14,019 bases of DNA, taken from contig JAODAY010000320.1 in assembly GCA_025463665.1 (NCBI GenBank), positions 1-14,019 of the forward strand. Direction: 5' to 3'. How positions within the stretch are numbered: the first letter of the stretch is position 1; the number at the start of each line of letters is the position of its first letter. The position numbers and the translations under genes were made by a program. Below, one piece after another: positions 1 through 8,364 of this stretch. Origin of the DNA: Microbacteriaceae bacterium (GTDB taxonomy: Bacteria; Actinomycetota; Actinomycetes; Actinomycetales; Microbacteriaceae). The notes under the pieces were generated by a model that saw nothing but the letters and a program-made list of their open reading frames with translations, ran no database searches and was not told where the DNA came from.

Positions 1-71
1 CGGTCGGCGACGGCGAGCAGGGGGTTCACGTGTCCCGCTGTTCCACCACCGGCCAGGAGGTAGGTGGTCAA
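1..71 (-). CDS. murG: MurG, N-terminal fragment (cut by window edge)
   Basis: MurG is the membrane-associated glycosyltransferase that adds GlcNAc to lipid I to make lipid II. Only the first 23 codons are present. They read LTTYLLAGGGTAGHVNPLLA and onward, and the glycine-rich GGGTAGHV loop is the hallmark of the MurG N-terminal domain. The start is a TTG at 71-69 that shares four bases (TTGA) with the ftsW stop codon. AAGGA lies about seven bases upstream of the TTG, inside the end of ftsW, and supports this start. The rest of the gene lies outside the window. The family call is sure from the motif and from its place after ftsW. Confidence 0.9.
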   Translation of the reverse strand, partial: MTTYLLAGGGTAGHVNPLLAVAD

Positions 72-1366
72 CGCTTAGTCCTTCGTGGCGCGGCGGCGGC
101 CGCCGCGCGGGTTCTCTGGGTGGCGGCGAGGCGCGAACGCTCGGCCGGGGACTGTTCGACGGGCGCCGCGGGGGTGGTGGTGCCGGACTCCCTGGCGAAC
201 GACAGCACGACACCGATGGCGAGCAGGGTGGCTATGAGCGCGGAACCACCCGCCGAGATGAGCGGGAGTGGCACACCGAGCACGGGGAGTAGCTGGAGCA
301 CGACGGCGATGTTCACGAGCGCCTGGCCGATGACCCAGATCATGACGCCCGCCGTCACGATGCGGGCGAAGCCGTCGGTGCTGGAACGGATGATGCGCAC
401 GAATGACAGGGCGAGCACGACGAACATGATCAGAACGACGACGGCGCCGATGAGCCCGAGCTCCTCGCCGATGATCGCGAAGATGTAGTCGTTGTCGGCC
501 TCAGGCAGCCAGGACCACTTGGCCTTGGAGTTGCCGAGACCGACGCCGAAGGCGCCTCCCGACGCCAGCGCCCAGTTGCCGTGGGTCGGCTGCCAGCAGA
601 AGCCCTCGTAGTCGGCGGCCGTGCACCCGTTGATCCACGCGCTGATACGCGACGTGCGGGAGGAGCTGGTGAAGGCGAGCACGATGCCGAGAAACGCGAG
701 CACGGCAACACCGGTGGCGAGGTAGCGCAGCTTGACTCCCGCGAAGAACAGCCCGCCGAAGACCATCGAGAGCATGATGACGGCGGTGCCGAGGTCGTTG
801 CCAATGAGAACGAGGCCGATGCCGACGCCGGCCACGGGCCCGATCGGCAGCAGCACGTGCTTCCAATCGTTCAGCAGGCTCGCCTTGGTGGTCAAAATAA
901 AGGCGATCCACACGATGAGCGCGAGCTTGAGCAGTTCGGAGGGCTGGGCGCTGAACGCGCCGAAGTTGATCCAGTTGCGGTTTCCGCCATAGGCGTAGCC
1001 GAGCGGGCTGAAGACCAGCAGCTGCAGGCCCATTCCGACGAAGAGAGCCGGCCACGACCAGCGCTTCCAGAAGGTGATCGGCATGCGCGAGGCGACAAGC
1101 ATGACCGGCACGCCGATGAGGGCGTAGAAGCCCTGCCTGGAAAAGGAAGCGAAGAAGGAGTTGCCCTCGACGTGCGACTCGACGGACGACGAGGAGAGCA
1201 CCATGACGAGTCCGAAGACCACAAGGAACAGCGTCGTGCCGAGCAGCAGGAAGTAGTGGCTGCCCTCGGCCGCGAAGATCTTCTTGACCCCGACCACGGC
1301 GGTCGCCGCCGCGTCGCTGACCTGCTTCGAGGGGGTCGGGCCACCGGAATTTCTCGTGGTCGTCAT
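68..1366 (-). CDS. ftsW: FtsW, septal SEDS peptidoglycan glycosyltransferase
   Basis: FtsW polymerises lipid II into glycan strands at the division site, together with its class B PBP partner FtsI. The 432-residue protein has a short cytoplasmic N-terminus, about ten hydrophobic segments from residue 38 to 390, and a charged, alanine-rich tail after 395. SEDS signatures are clear: GGNRNWI near 128, QPSELLKL near 141, GNDLGTA near 189, PEADNDYIFAIIGEE at 288-302 and PLPLISAGGS near 366. Asp293 corresponds to the catalytic Asp of the family, while the usual His two residues earlier is Asp291. Two cysteines (248 and 257) lie in the large extracellular loop. I chose ATG 1366 because GGGAGG ends eight bases upstream. 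A GTG at 1375 would overlap that ribosome site. It follows murD by 27 bases and overlaps murG by four. Confidence 0.95.
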   Translation of the reverse strand: MTTTRNSGGPTPSKQVSDAAATAVVGVKKIFAAEGSHYFLLLGTTLFLVVFGLVMVLSSSSVESHVEGNSFFASFSRQGFYALIGVPVMLVASRMPITFWKRWSWPALFVGMGLQLLVFSPLGYAYGGNRNWINFGAFSAQPSELLKLALIVWIAFILTTKASLLNDWKHVLLPIGPVAGVGIGLVLIGNDLGTAVIMLSMVFGGLFFAGVKLRYLATGVAVLAFLGIVLAFTSSSRTSRISAWINGCTAADYEGFCWQPTHGNWALASGGAFGVGLGNSKAKWSWLPEADNDYIFAIIGEELGLIGAVVVLIMFVVLALSFVRIIRSSTDGFARIVTAGVMIWVIGQALVNIAVVLQLLPVLGVPLPLISAGGSALIATLLAIGVVLSFARESGTTTPAAPVEQSPAERSRLAATQRTRAAAAAAPRRTKR

Positions 1367-1393
1367 CGGCCGCACCTCCCGCGCTGATCGTTG

Positions 1394-2887
1394 TTAGTCG
1401 TTGCCGTGCCCGTTGCGTGCCAGATGGTCGAGAACCGCCGCTGCGAAGCGACGCCCCCGGTCTGCATAGTCGGTGAATTGATCCATGGATGCCGCGGCCG
1501 GGGCGAGCAGCACGGTGTCACCCGGGTGGGCGAGACCTGCAGCCAATCGCACAGCGTCGCGCATGACCTCTTCAGTGTCGGTGGACTCGACCTCAAAGAC
1601 CGGCAGCCCCGGCGCGTGTCGCGCGAATGCCTTTCTCAGCTCCTCCCGGTCGACGCCGATGATGACGGCGCCGGTGAGCCGCGGCACGTGCCGTGCAACG
1701 AGGTCGTTGACGTCGACGCCCTTGAGCAGGCCGCCCACGACCCAGACAACGGAGGGAAGCGACCGCAGGGCCGCGTCGGCGGCGTGCGGATTGGTGGCCT
1801 TCGAGTCGTCGACCCAGACGACGCCAGCCCGGGTCGCGACGGTCTCGGTGCGGTGGTGGTCGATCTGGAACGTCGCGAGCGACGCTCGGATGACCTCGGC
1901 CGAGACGCCGTACGCTCTCACGAGAGCCGACGCGGCGAGCACGTTCGCGATCGAGTGCGGGGCGGAGAGCCCGGCGGCGGCGAGCTCGCCGTGCGTGGTG
2001 AGTTCGGCAGCCGCGTTGTGGCGGTCCTCGTGGAACGCGCGATCGACGATCAGGTCGTCGACGACGCCGAGGTCGCTCGGACCCGGCGAGCCGAGGCCGA
2101 ACCCGATGGCGCGGCATCCGTCGACCACATCGGCGTTCTCGACCATGCGCCTCGTCGCGTCGTCGGCGAGGTTGTAGACGCACGCGACACGCGTATTGTC
2201 GTAGACCTTGGCCTTGGCCTGGGCGTAGGCCTCGCTCGAACCGTGCCAGTCGAGGTGGTCGTCGGCGAGGTTGAGGCACACGCTCGCGAATGGCGACAGC
2301 GCGCCCTCCGGATAGCGGTTCGCCCAGTGCAGTTGGTAGCTCGAGAGCTCGACTACGAGCACGTCGAAACCGATGGGGTCGCGCACGGCGTCGAGCACCG
2401 GCACCCCGATGTTGCCCACGGCGGCGACCCGATGGCCGGCACCGGCGAGCAGGTGGGTCGCGAGCTGCACCGTCGTCGTCTTGCCGTTGGTGCCGGTCAC
2501 CATGATCCACTCGGCCGCCCGCACCTTGTCGCGCACCCGCCAGGCGAGTTCGATGTCTCCCCATACCGGGATGCCGCGGGCCTTCGCCCAGACGAGGATC
2601 GCGTGATCCGGGTGGAACCCCGGTGACACGACGATGAGCTCCGGGTCGAACTGCTCGAGCCGTGACGGAACGCCGTCGAGGCCGGGCTGGAGGAGAAGCT
2701 CGGCGCCGATGACGCCGACCAGGTCGACGCGCTCCTCCGGTGCGGAGGCTGCGACGACGAGCACACTCGCCCCGAGCTCGACGAGGGTGTCGGTGGCGGC
2801 GAATCCGGTCATGCCGAGCCCGAGCACCGCCGCGCGCAGCCCGCTCCAGTCGGCGTGCCAGCTGGTCAGGGTCGTCAGGTCGGTCAC
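1394..2887 (-). CDS. murD: MurD, UDP-MurNAc-L-alanine (or glycine) : D-glutamate ligase
   Basis: MurD is the cytoplasmic ATP-dependent ligase that adds D-Glu to the UDP-MurNAc-amino acid precursor. In the 497 residues, the N-terminal nucleotide-type fold has GLGMTGFA near 23-30. The central ligase domain has the P-loop TGTNGKTTT at 131-139, then VGNIGVP at 158, ELSSYQL at 180, [11 protein letters not shown] at 206 and an AKAK lysine motif near 224 that holds the expected carbamylated lysine. The C-terminal domain has DDSKATNP and GGLLKG. The start is GTG 2887, which overlaps the mraY stop as GTGA. The open frame continues far upstream of this point, but only in the shadow of mraY. Length and motifs are normal. 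In Microbacteriaceae the first stem residue is often glycine rather than alanine, so the natural substrate could be the glycine form (inference). Confidence 0.95.
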   Translation of the reverse strand: MTDLTTLTSWHADWSGLRAAVLGLGMTGFAATDTLVELGASVLVVAASAPEERVDLVGVIGAELLLQPGLDGVPSRLEQFDPELIVVSPGFHPDHAILVWAKARGIPVWGDIELAWRVRDKVRAAEWIMVTGTNGKTTTVQLATHLLAGAGHRVAAVGNIGVPVLDAVRDPIGFDVLVVELSSYQLHWANRYPEGALSPFASVCLNLADDHLDWHGSSEAYAQAKAKVYDNTRVACVYNLADDATRRMVENADVVDGCRAIGFGLGSPGPSDLGVVDDLIVDRAFHEDRHNAAAELTTHGELAAAGLSAPHSIANVLAASALVRAYGVSAEVIRASLATFQIDHHRTETVATRAGVVWVDDSKATNPHAADAALRSLPSVVWVVGGLLKGVDVNDLVARHVPRLTGAVIIGVDREELRKAFARHAPGLPVFEVESTDTEEVMRDAVRLAAGLAHPGDTVLLAPAAASMDQFTDYADRGRRFAAAVLDHLARNGHGND

Positions 2888-4005
2888 AGCGCCGGTGCCT
2901 TCGCCGTCGCCCACTCGAGGTAGAAGATGCCGACGCCGACCGCGATGAACAGCCCGGCGATGAGCCAGAATCGCACGACGACCGTGATTTCGGCCCACCC
3001 CTTGAGTTCGAAGTGGTGGTGCAGCGGACTCATGAGGAAGATCCGCTTGCCCTTCGTGATCTTGAAGTAGGCGCGCTGCAGGATCACGGACCCGGTGACG
3101 ATGAGGAACAGGCCGCCGATGAGCACGAGCAGAAGGTCGGTGCGGCTGAGCAGCGCGAGCGCGGCGAGAGCGCCGCCGAGGCCGAGCGAGCCGGTGTCGC
3201 CCATGAAGATCTGCGCGGGCGACGTGTTCCACCAGAGGAACCCGATGAGGCTGCCGACGATGCAGGCCGCGATCACCGCGAGGTCGAGCGGGTCGCGCAC
3301 CTGGTAGCACTTGAATGCGAGGTCGGGGTCCTGGAAGACGTTCGGGTTGAAGCAGGACTGGTTGTTCTGCCAGAACCCGATGAAGATGTACGACGAGATC
3401 GCGAGGATCGACGCGCCGGTCGCCAGACCATCGAGCCCGTCGGCCACGTTCACGCCGTTCGAGGCGCTCACGACGATGACGTTGACCCAGAGCGCGAAGA
3501 GAATGGCGCCGGCGATGCTGCCGAAGAACATCAGGTCGAGCCACGGGATGTCGCGAACGCCGGAGATCACGGTCGAGGCCGGCGTGAGACCGGTATCGGG
3601 GTCGGGGAAGTTCATGGCGAGCACGGCGAAGATCGTGGCGACGATGACCTGTCCGGCGATCTTCGACCAGCCGCCGAGCCCGAGGCTGCGCTGGTTGCGG
3701 GTCTTCAGGAAATCGTCGAGGAACCCGACGAGCCCGAGACCGACCATGAGGAAAATGACGAGGAATGCGACGAGGGTGAACGGCTCGCCGGCGACGAGGT
3801 GGCCGAACAGGTAGCCGAGCACGGCCCCGATGATGAAGACGATGCCGCCCATGGTCGGCGTGCCGCGCTTCGCGTGGTGCGACTGCGGCCCGTCATCACG
3901 GATGAACTGACCCCACCCGATGCGGTTGAACAGCTTGATGAACAGCGGTGTGGTGAGGAGGGTGAAGATGAGCGAGAAAGCGGCTCCGGCCATTAGCGCG
4001 ATCAT
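2884..4005 (-). CDS. mraY: MraY, phospho-MurNAc-pentapeptide translocase
   Basis: MraY is the integral membrane enzyme that transfers phospho-MurNAc-pentapeptide to undecaprenyl phosphate, making lipid I. The 373-residue protein has about ten membrane segments and all the family signatures: KRGTPTMGG at 46-54, LDDFLK at 96-101 with the paired Asp, [12 protein letters not shown] at 186-197, FMGDTGSL at 267-274 and the cytoplasmic [12 protein letters not shown] at 326-337. The start is ATG 4005, which shares ATGA with the stop of the upstream murF-like gene. The reading frame stays open for another 56 codons, but these are an out-of-frame shadow. A loop of about 25 residues rich in Cys, Asn and Asp (roughly 215-240) between membrane segments is longer than in the E. 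coli enzyme. The identification is secure. Confidence 0.96.
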   Translation of the reverse strand: MIALMAGAAFSLIFTLLTTPLFIKLFNRIGWGQFIRDDGPQSHHAKRGTPTMGGIVFIIGAVLGYLFGHLVAGEPFTLVAFLVIFLMVGLGLVGFLDDFLKTRNQRSLGLGGWSKIAGQVIVATIFAVLAMNFPDPDTGLTPASTVISGVRDIPWLDLMFFGSIAGAILFALWVNVIVVSASNGVNVADGLDGLATGASILAISSYIFIGFWQNNQSCFNPNVFQDPDLAFKCYQVRDPLDLAVIAACIVGSLIGFLWWNTSPAQIFMGDTGSLGLGGALAALALLSRTDLLLVLIGGLFLIVTGSVILQRAYFKITKGKRIFLMSPLHHHFELKGWAEITVVVRFWLIAGLFIAVGVGIFYLEWATAKAPAL

Positions 4006-4970
4006 GCGTTGATAGTTCCGATCCGGTTTCCGAGCGAGCGCAGGTCCGCAGTCGCGGAGGGTTTGAGGAGGACGACGGCCCCACCGGGCGGGCCGCCCGA
4101 GCGGAGGACGGTTTCGCCGAGCACAGCGTAGGCCTCCTCGACGGTGTCCACGAGCACGGACTCGCCGTCCCACGAGCCCTCGAGGCCCGCGGCGTTGTGG
4201 ATGTGCCTGGCCGACTGCCCGACCACGACGAGCTGCGACACGTTGAGACGCACGACGAGGCGACCGATCCGGTCGTGGGCCTCGCGCACCTCCTGGAAGT
4301 CGGTCTCCCCGTCGAGGTCGAGTTCGCCCAGCACGGCCACCGACGTGGTGCCGTCGGTCGTCGCTTGGGCGAGAGCCTTGAGCGCCGCCGAGACGGAGGC
4401 CGGGGTGGCGTCAAGGGTGTCGTCGATGAGGACGACACTGGGCGCGAGGTGCGAGACGCGCATGTCGAAGGGTGCGGGCGCGACGTCGACGATTGCCTCG
4501 GCGGCGGTCGTGGCATCCACACCGCACTCGACCGCGACGGCGACTGCCGCAAGCACGAGGGGCACGACGGACTCCCCGACGATGGCCGTGCGGACCGCCA
4601 CCGCGGAGCCGTCTGCGGTGTGGGCGGTGAAGGTGGTGCCCGCGAGGGAAGTGTCGATGTCGGAGGCGTGGAGGTCGCTCTCCGGCGACAGTCCGACGCG
4701 CACGATGCGGGTGCCGAGCGAAGCGGTGCGCGCGGCGACCGCCGCGTCATCCGCATAGCCGACGACGAGCGCGCTCGACGGCAGGGAGTCGAGCACCGGG
4801 GCGAGAAGAGCCGCCGAGGATGGGGCCGCGTCCAGCACCACGACGACATCGGGGTTGCCGGTCGTCATGGGGAGGGTCGTGACGGTGTGACGCCGCGCCG
4901 ACGCGCCGAGGGCGGCAGACACGAGCAGGCCGGCCGTCTCCCCACGACGGCCGGCGATGGCGATAATCAC
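4002..4970 (-). CDS. Truncated, degenerate MurF-like protein
   Basis: The gene occupies the murF slot between murE and mraY but is not a normal MurF. A usual MurF has about 450-480 residues in three domains. This product has 322. The N-terminal UDP-substrate domain is absent. It opens directly at a broken P-loop, AGRRGETAG (6-14), where family members have GKT/S. The stretch carrying the metal-binding Glu/His and catalytic lysine motifs is deleted. The YNANP loop reads LDATP (186-190). Relics remain: GYADD (71-75) for [17 protein letters not shown] (93-105), GTTFTAH (111-117) and [11 protein letters not shown]. The C-terminal domain (about 208-322) is well kept, with [18 protein letters not shown] and [19 protein letters not shown]. 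The start is GTG 4970, overlapping the murE stop as GTGA; GTG 4976 is also possible. The open frame and both overlaps argue against a decaying pseudogene. I infer a non-catalytic, possibly structural, role. Confidence 0.85.
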   Translation of the reverse strand: MIIAIAGRRGETAGLLVSAALGASARRHTVTTLPMTTGNPDVVVVLDAAPSSAALLAPVLDSLPSSALVVGYADDAAVAARTASLGTRIVRVGLSPESDLHASDIDTSLAGTTFTAHTADGSAVAVRTAIVGESVVPLVLAAVAVAVECGVDATTAAEAIVDVAPAPFDMRVSHLAPSVVLIDDTLDATPASVSAALKALAQATTDGTTSVAVLGELDLDGETDFQEVREAHDRIGRLVVRLNVSQLVVVGQSARHIHNAAGLEGSWDGESVLVDTVEEAYAVLGETVLRSGGPPGGAVVLLKPSATADLRSLGNRIGTINA

Positions 4971-6511
4971 GCCCACCCGGCTTCGACGAGCGCCGCCTTG
5001 GCCTCTTCGCGCGCGGAATACGGCGTGCGGACGCCCTCGATGTCACGGTAGTCCTGGTGGCCGGGACCGGCCCAGAGGATCGAGTCCCCCTCCTGCGCCA
5101 GTGCGACGGCGACGCGGATGGCCTTCTCGGGCGGGCTCACCTCGTGCAGCTCGGCCGGCTCGGATGCGAGCGCGGCACCCTCGACGAGCGTCGCGCGGAT
5201 GGACGCGGCATTCTCGAACCGGGGGTGGTGGTCGGTGATCACGAGGATGTCAGAGCCTTCGGATGCCACGCGGGCCATGTCATGGCGCTTGGTGGCGTCG
5301 CGGTCGCCGTCCGCACCGAAGACCATGATGACCTTGCCGGTCGTGAACGTGCGCACGGCGGCGAGAGTGTTGAGAAAGGCGTCGGGGCTGTGCCCGAAGT
5401 CGACGTAGAGCGAGGGGCCGCGGTCGCCGGAGACACGCTCGGTGCGTCCGGGCAGGTAGGCGTCGATGCGGCCCGACTGCTCGAGGGCGTGACCGATCGC
5501 CTCGAGTTCGAAGCCGGCCTCGACGAGCATGACGATCGCGAGGGCGCCGTTGGCGGCCATGTGGCGGCCGATGATCGGCACCTGGGTCGCGATGGAGCGA
5601 CCGTCGGGGCCGGTGAGGGTGAACGCCGTGTGTGACGCCTGCTCGTCGGTGATGTCGACCGTCCACTCGGCCGGGACACCCGGGGTGGAGGAGATCGTGG
5701 TCACCGGGATGCGGCTCTCGTCGACGACCCGCTGACCGTAGGGCGAGTCGAGGGAGACAACGCCGCGCTTGCCACGCTCGGGCTCGAACAGGGGCAGCTT
5801 GGCGTAGAAGTACTCCTCCATGTCTGCGTAGTCGTCGAGGTGGTCGTGGCTCAGGTTGGTGAAGGCGACGACGTCGAAGAGGAGGCCGTCGACGCGGTGG
5901 CGACTGAGTGCCTGGGCGCTGACCTCGACGACGACGGCGCGCACCTCGTGCTCGCGCATGCGGGCGAGCAGTGCGTGCATCTCGCTCGCCTCGGGGGTCG
6001 TGAGCCGGCTGACGACGTTGATGTCGCCGATGTGGCGTTCCGCGGTCGAGCTGAGGCCCGTCACGAGCCCGAGCTGCTTGAGGATTCCCTCGAGGAGGTA
6101 CGACGTGGAGGTCTTGCCGTTCGTGCCGGTGGTCGCGAAGAGCAACGGCGGTTCCTCGTTGGTGCGGTAGACCCAGGCGGAGATCTCGCCGAGGGCGGCG
6201 CGGGGCGAATCCACGATGACGATGGGCAGACCGGTGTCGGCGGCGAGCTCGGCGCCGGCGGCGTCGGTCAGCACGGCCACCGCTCCCCCGGCCTTGGCCT
6301 CGGCGGCGTAGGAGGCGCCGTGGCTGTGCGCACCCGGCATGCCGACGTAGAGGTCGCCCGGGTGCAGGTCGCCCGTGCTCAGGGTGACTCCGGTGATCTC
6401 GACGCCGTCGAGGGACCCGCGGTGTTCGAGGGTGAAGGCACTGACGAGACCGGCGAGCGACCTTGCCGATGGATGCTCCGGACGTAGCACCGGGGGGATC
6501 CGAGCGGTCAC
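4967..6511 (-). CDS. murE: MurE, UDP-MurNAc-dipeptide ligase adding the third stem residue (probably not meso-DAP)
   Basis: MurE is the cytoplasmic ATP-dependent ligase that adds the third amino acid of the stem peptide. The 514 residues have the N-terminal domain (about 20-115), the P-loop TGTNGKTST at 128-136, TTPEA at 171, VEVSAQAL at 195-202 (EVSSHAL in many relatives), FTNLSHDHLDDY at 217-228, carbamylation-site Lys238 in YFYAK, and the C-terminal GADGDRD at 399. The residues that read the third amino acid are unusual. DNPR of diaminopimelate enzymes is DHHPR at 427-431, and the GKGHE motif is GPGHQ at 482-486, so the diaminopimelate-contacting Glu is Gln. This suggests a substrate other than meso-DAP (Lys, Orn, DAB or homoserine). 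The start is GTG 6511 with GAGA a few bases upstream. It lies 43 bases after ftsI and overlaps the murF-like gene by four. Confidence 0.94.
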   Translation of the reverse strand: MTARIPPVLRPEHPSARSLAGLVSAFTLEHRGSLDGVEITGVTLSTGDLHPGDLYVGMPGAHSHGASYAAEAKAGGAVAVLTDAAGAELAADTGLPIVIVDSPRAALGEISAWVYRTNEEPPLLFATTGTNGKTSTSYLLEGILKQLGLVTGLSSTAERHIGDINVVSRLTTPEASEMHALLARMREHEVRAVVVEVSAQALSRHRVDGLLFDVVAFTNLSHDHLDDYADMEEYFYAKLPLFEPERGKRGVVSLDSPYGQRVVDESRIPVTTISSTPGVPAEWTVDITDEQASHTAFTLTGPDGRSIATQVPIIGRHMAANGALAIVMLVEAGFELEAIGHALEQSGRIDAYLPGRTERVSGDRGPSLYVDFGHSPDAFLNTLAAVRTFTTGKVIMVFGADGDRDATKRHDMARVASEGSDILVITDHHPRFENAASIRATLVEGAALASEPAELHEVSPPEKAIRVAVALAQEGDSILWAGPGHQDYRDIEGVRTPYSAREEAKAALVEAGWA

Positions 6512-6535
6512 GCGATTCTCATTTCTAGACTTTTT

Positions 6536-6566
6536 ATCTTATTTGTGTGCTTCGTCACCACGTCAA
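6536..6566 (-). promoter_or_regulatory. Candidate internal promoter for murE and downstream genes
   Basis: On the minus strand TTGACG (6566-6561) is followed after 19 bases by TAAGAT (6541-6536), inside an unusually A-rich patch between ftsI and murE. The -35 hexamer matches the sigma-70-like consensus at five of six positions. The -10 is a four-of-six match, and the spacer is one or two bases longer than ideal. A transcript would start near 6529, about 18 bases before the murE start codon. The -35 lies within the last codons of ftsI. This is a motif match only. Confidence 0.3.
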
Positions 6567-8321
6567 CGGCATCTTCACGGTGGGCGTCGACGAGGGCTCG
6601 ATTCGGAATGTCTTGATCACCTGAGTGGTGATCTTCTTGAACGACGACGAAACGGCGGCGGAAGTCTTCTTCGTATCCGGCTTGCCGAAGGTGACGACAA
6701 TCGAGTACTCCGGATTCTCCGCCGGAACGAGTCCCGCTATCGAGATGATGCGGTCGCTCGTGTAGCCGCCGCCGTTCTCTGCAGCCACTTCCGCGGTCCC
6801 CGTCTTGGCGGCGACCCGGTAGCCCGGAATGGTCAGATCGGCGCTCAGGGCGCCCTGGCTCACGACGTTCTCCATCATCGCCACGGTCTGGTCGGCGGCG
6901 GACTTCGACACCACCTGCACGCCCTCGGTGGAGGGCAGGTCGGTCACGGTGCCGTCTGGCCACTCGCAGCCCTCGACGAGGGTCAGCGGCATCCGCACTC
7001 CCCCGTTTCCGATCGCCTGGTAGGCCGAGGCCATCTGCGCCGAGGTGGCCGTCATGCCCTGGCCGAACTGCACGGCGTAGTTGGTGACCGAGTCCCATTT
7101 GCTGGTCTCCGGCACGAATCCGGATGACTCGCCCTGGAAGCCCACGTCGGTGAGCGAATTGAGACCGAACTTGATCATGTAGTCGCGGCGAGCGTCCTTG
7201 CCGAGCTTGTCGGCGAGCAGCGAGGTTCCCGTGTTCGAGGAGTTCGTGAGCACGCCCGCGGCGGTGTAGTTGATGTCGGCGTGGGCCCAGGAGTCCTTGA
7301 TCGACTGGCCGTCGCCGAGGTCGCGGCGACCGGGGGCCGTCACCCGCTCCAGGGGGGTGATTCTCCCCGCGTCGATGAGCGACGCCATGGTCAGCGCCTT
7401 CATGGTCGAGCCGGGCTCGAAGGGCGTGCTGAAGGCGAGAGAGCCGAGGGCAGTCGTCGCGGATCCGTCGACATTGTTCGGGTCGACCGACGGGTAGTCC
7501 GCAACAGCCATCAGGTGTCCATCACTCACCCGCGTCACCACGGCGGTCGCCCAGTCGGCGCCGAGCTCCTCCGCCCGCTGGGCGATCGTCTGCTGCACGT
7601 ACCACTGGAAGTCGCTGTCGATCGTGAGCTTCAGGGTGCCGCCGACCTTGGCTTCCTGCGTCGTCACGGTGGATCCGGGGATGCGGATGCCGTCGGCACC
7701 GCGCTCGTAGACCGAGGAGCCGTCTGTGCTGCCGACGCAGTCGTTCGCGGTGACCTCGAGCCCGTTCTGCGGGCCGTCTGTGCCGATGAAGCCGACGAGG
7801 TTGCCGGCGACGGAACCGTTGGGGTAGGTGCGACTCGGGTGGTACTGGCTGTACACCCACGGGATCTTGAGGGCCTGCACGGCGTTAAGCGTCTCGAGCG
7901 TCACCGACCGGGCGACGTAGGTGAAGTTGGATGTCGGCTCTGCGGTGAGGGCTGTCGTGACGTCGGCGACGGAGGTGCCCGTGGCGACCGAAAGCTCGCT
8001 GATCGCGTCGGCCACCGTCACGTCTACCGCAGGTTCGCCCGTGACGGCCTTGCGGGTGAATTCGTCGACCAGCTGGGGCGAGGCGGTGATGTCGAATCGG
8101 TCGACGCTGTCGGCGAGCACGGTGCCGTTGGTGTCGAGGATGTCGCCGCGTGGGCCGTAGGTGGTCTCCGAGATGGAGCGCTTGCTCATCGACTCCTCGT
8201 TGAGCCCCTCGGCACGCACCACCTGGATGTCCACGAGCCGAATGACGAAGATCGCGACGACCGCAAACATCGCGATGACCGTGATGGCAAGGCGGCGCTT
8301 GGTACTGCGAACATCGTTCAC
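6555..8321 (-). CDS. ftsI: FtsI, septal class B penicillin-binding protein (transpeptidase)
   Basis: FtsI is the bitopic septal transpeptidase that cross-links new peptidoglycan and works with FtsW. The 588 residues have a short cytoplasmic tail, one membrane anchor at about 10-29, the N-terminal pedestal domain with the RGDILDTNG motif at 58-66, and a C-terminal transpeptidase domain. All three active-site motifs are present: Ser305-x-x-Lys308 in EPGSTMK, Ser361-Ser-Asn363 in SSNTG, and Lys506-Thr-Gly508. No PASTA repeats follow. The start is GTG 8321 with GAAGGA eight to ten bases upstream. The gene sits 43 bases downstream of the ftsL-like gene and 43 bases before murE, so it lacks the 4-base overlaps seen at most other junctions of the cluster. 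The assignment is secure. Confidence 0.95.
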   Translation of the reverse strand: MNDVRSTKRRLAITVIAMFAVVAIFVIRLVDIQVVRAEGLNEESMSKRSISETTYGPRGDILDTNGTVLADSVDRFDITASPQLVDEFTRKAVTGEPAVDVTVADAISELSVATGTSVADVTTALTAEPTSNFTYVARSVTLETLNAVQALKIPWVYSQYHPSRTYPNGSVAGNLVGFIGTDGPQNGLEVTANDCVGSTDGSSVYERGADGIRIPGSTVTTQEAKVGGTLKLTIDSDFQWYVQQTIAQRAEELGADWATAVVTRVSDGHLMAVADYPSVDPNNVDGSATTALGSLAFSTPFEPGSTMKALTMASLIDAGRITPLERVTAPGRRDLGDGQSIKDSWAHADINYTAAGVLTNSSNTGTSLLADKLGKDARRDYMIKFGLNSLTDVGFQGESSGFVPETSKWDSVTNYAVQFGQGMTATSAQMASAYQAIGNGGVRMPLTLVEGCEWPDGTVTDLPSTEGVQVVSKSAADQTVAMMENVVSQGALSADLTIPGYRVAAKTGTAEVAAENGGGYTSDRIISIAGLVPAENPEYSIVVTFGKPDTKKTSAAVSSSFKKITTQVIKTFRIEPSSTPTVKMPLTW

Positions 8322-8364
8322 TGAATGGGTTCCTTCGTTCGAGACCCCGCGACCGTAGCTGGGG

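Noticed and set aside
1391..2626. Long plus-strand open frame opposite murD
   Set aside because: It is a shadow of murD in GC-rich DNA, with Arg/Asp/Val-rich sequence, no motif and no supported start.
2888..3544. Open frame extending murD upstream by over 200 codons
   Set aside because: It lies wholly inside mraY in another frame, has Arg-rich composition typical of an antisense or shifted GC-rich frame, and the GTGA overlap gives a proper murD start.
2740..3996. Plus-strand 418-codon open frame opposite mraY, rich in Glu/Asp/Arg
   Set aside because: It is the complement of mraY hydrophobic codons. No domain or ribosome site supports it.
3896..4849. Shifted frame over the murF-like gene, considered as a frameshifted remainder of MurF
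   Set aside because: It is Ser/Arg/Pro-rich without any Mur motif. The missing N-terminal domain is not found in any frame, because murE already occupies the upstream DNA.
6508..7098. Minus-strand open frame overlapping the end of ftsI and the murE start, ending MRIA
   Set aside because: It is a shifted frame of ftsI with no family likeness. The terminal ATG (6522) could only give a 4-codon peptide.
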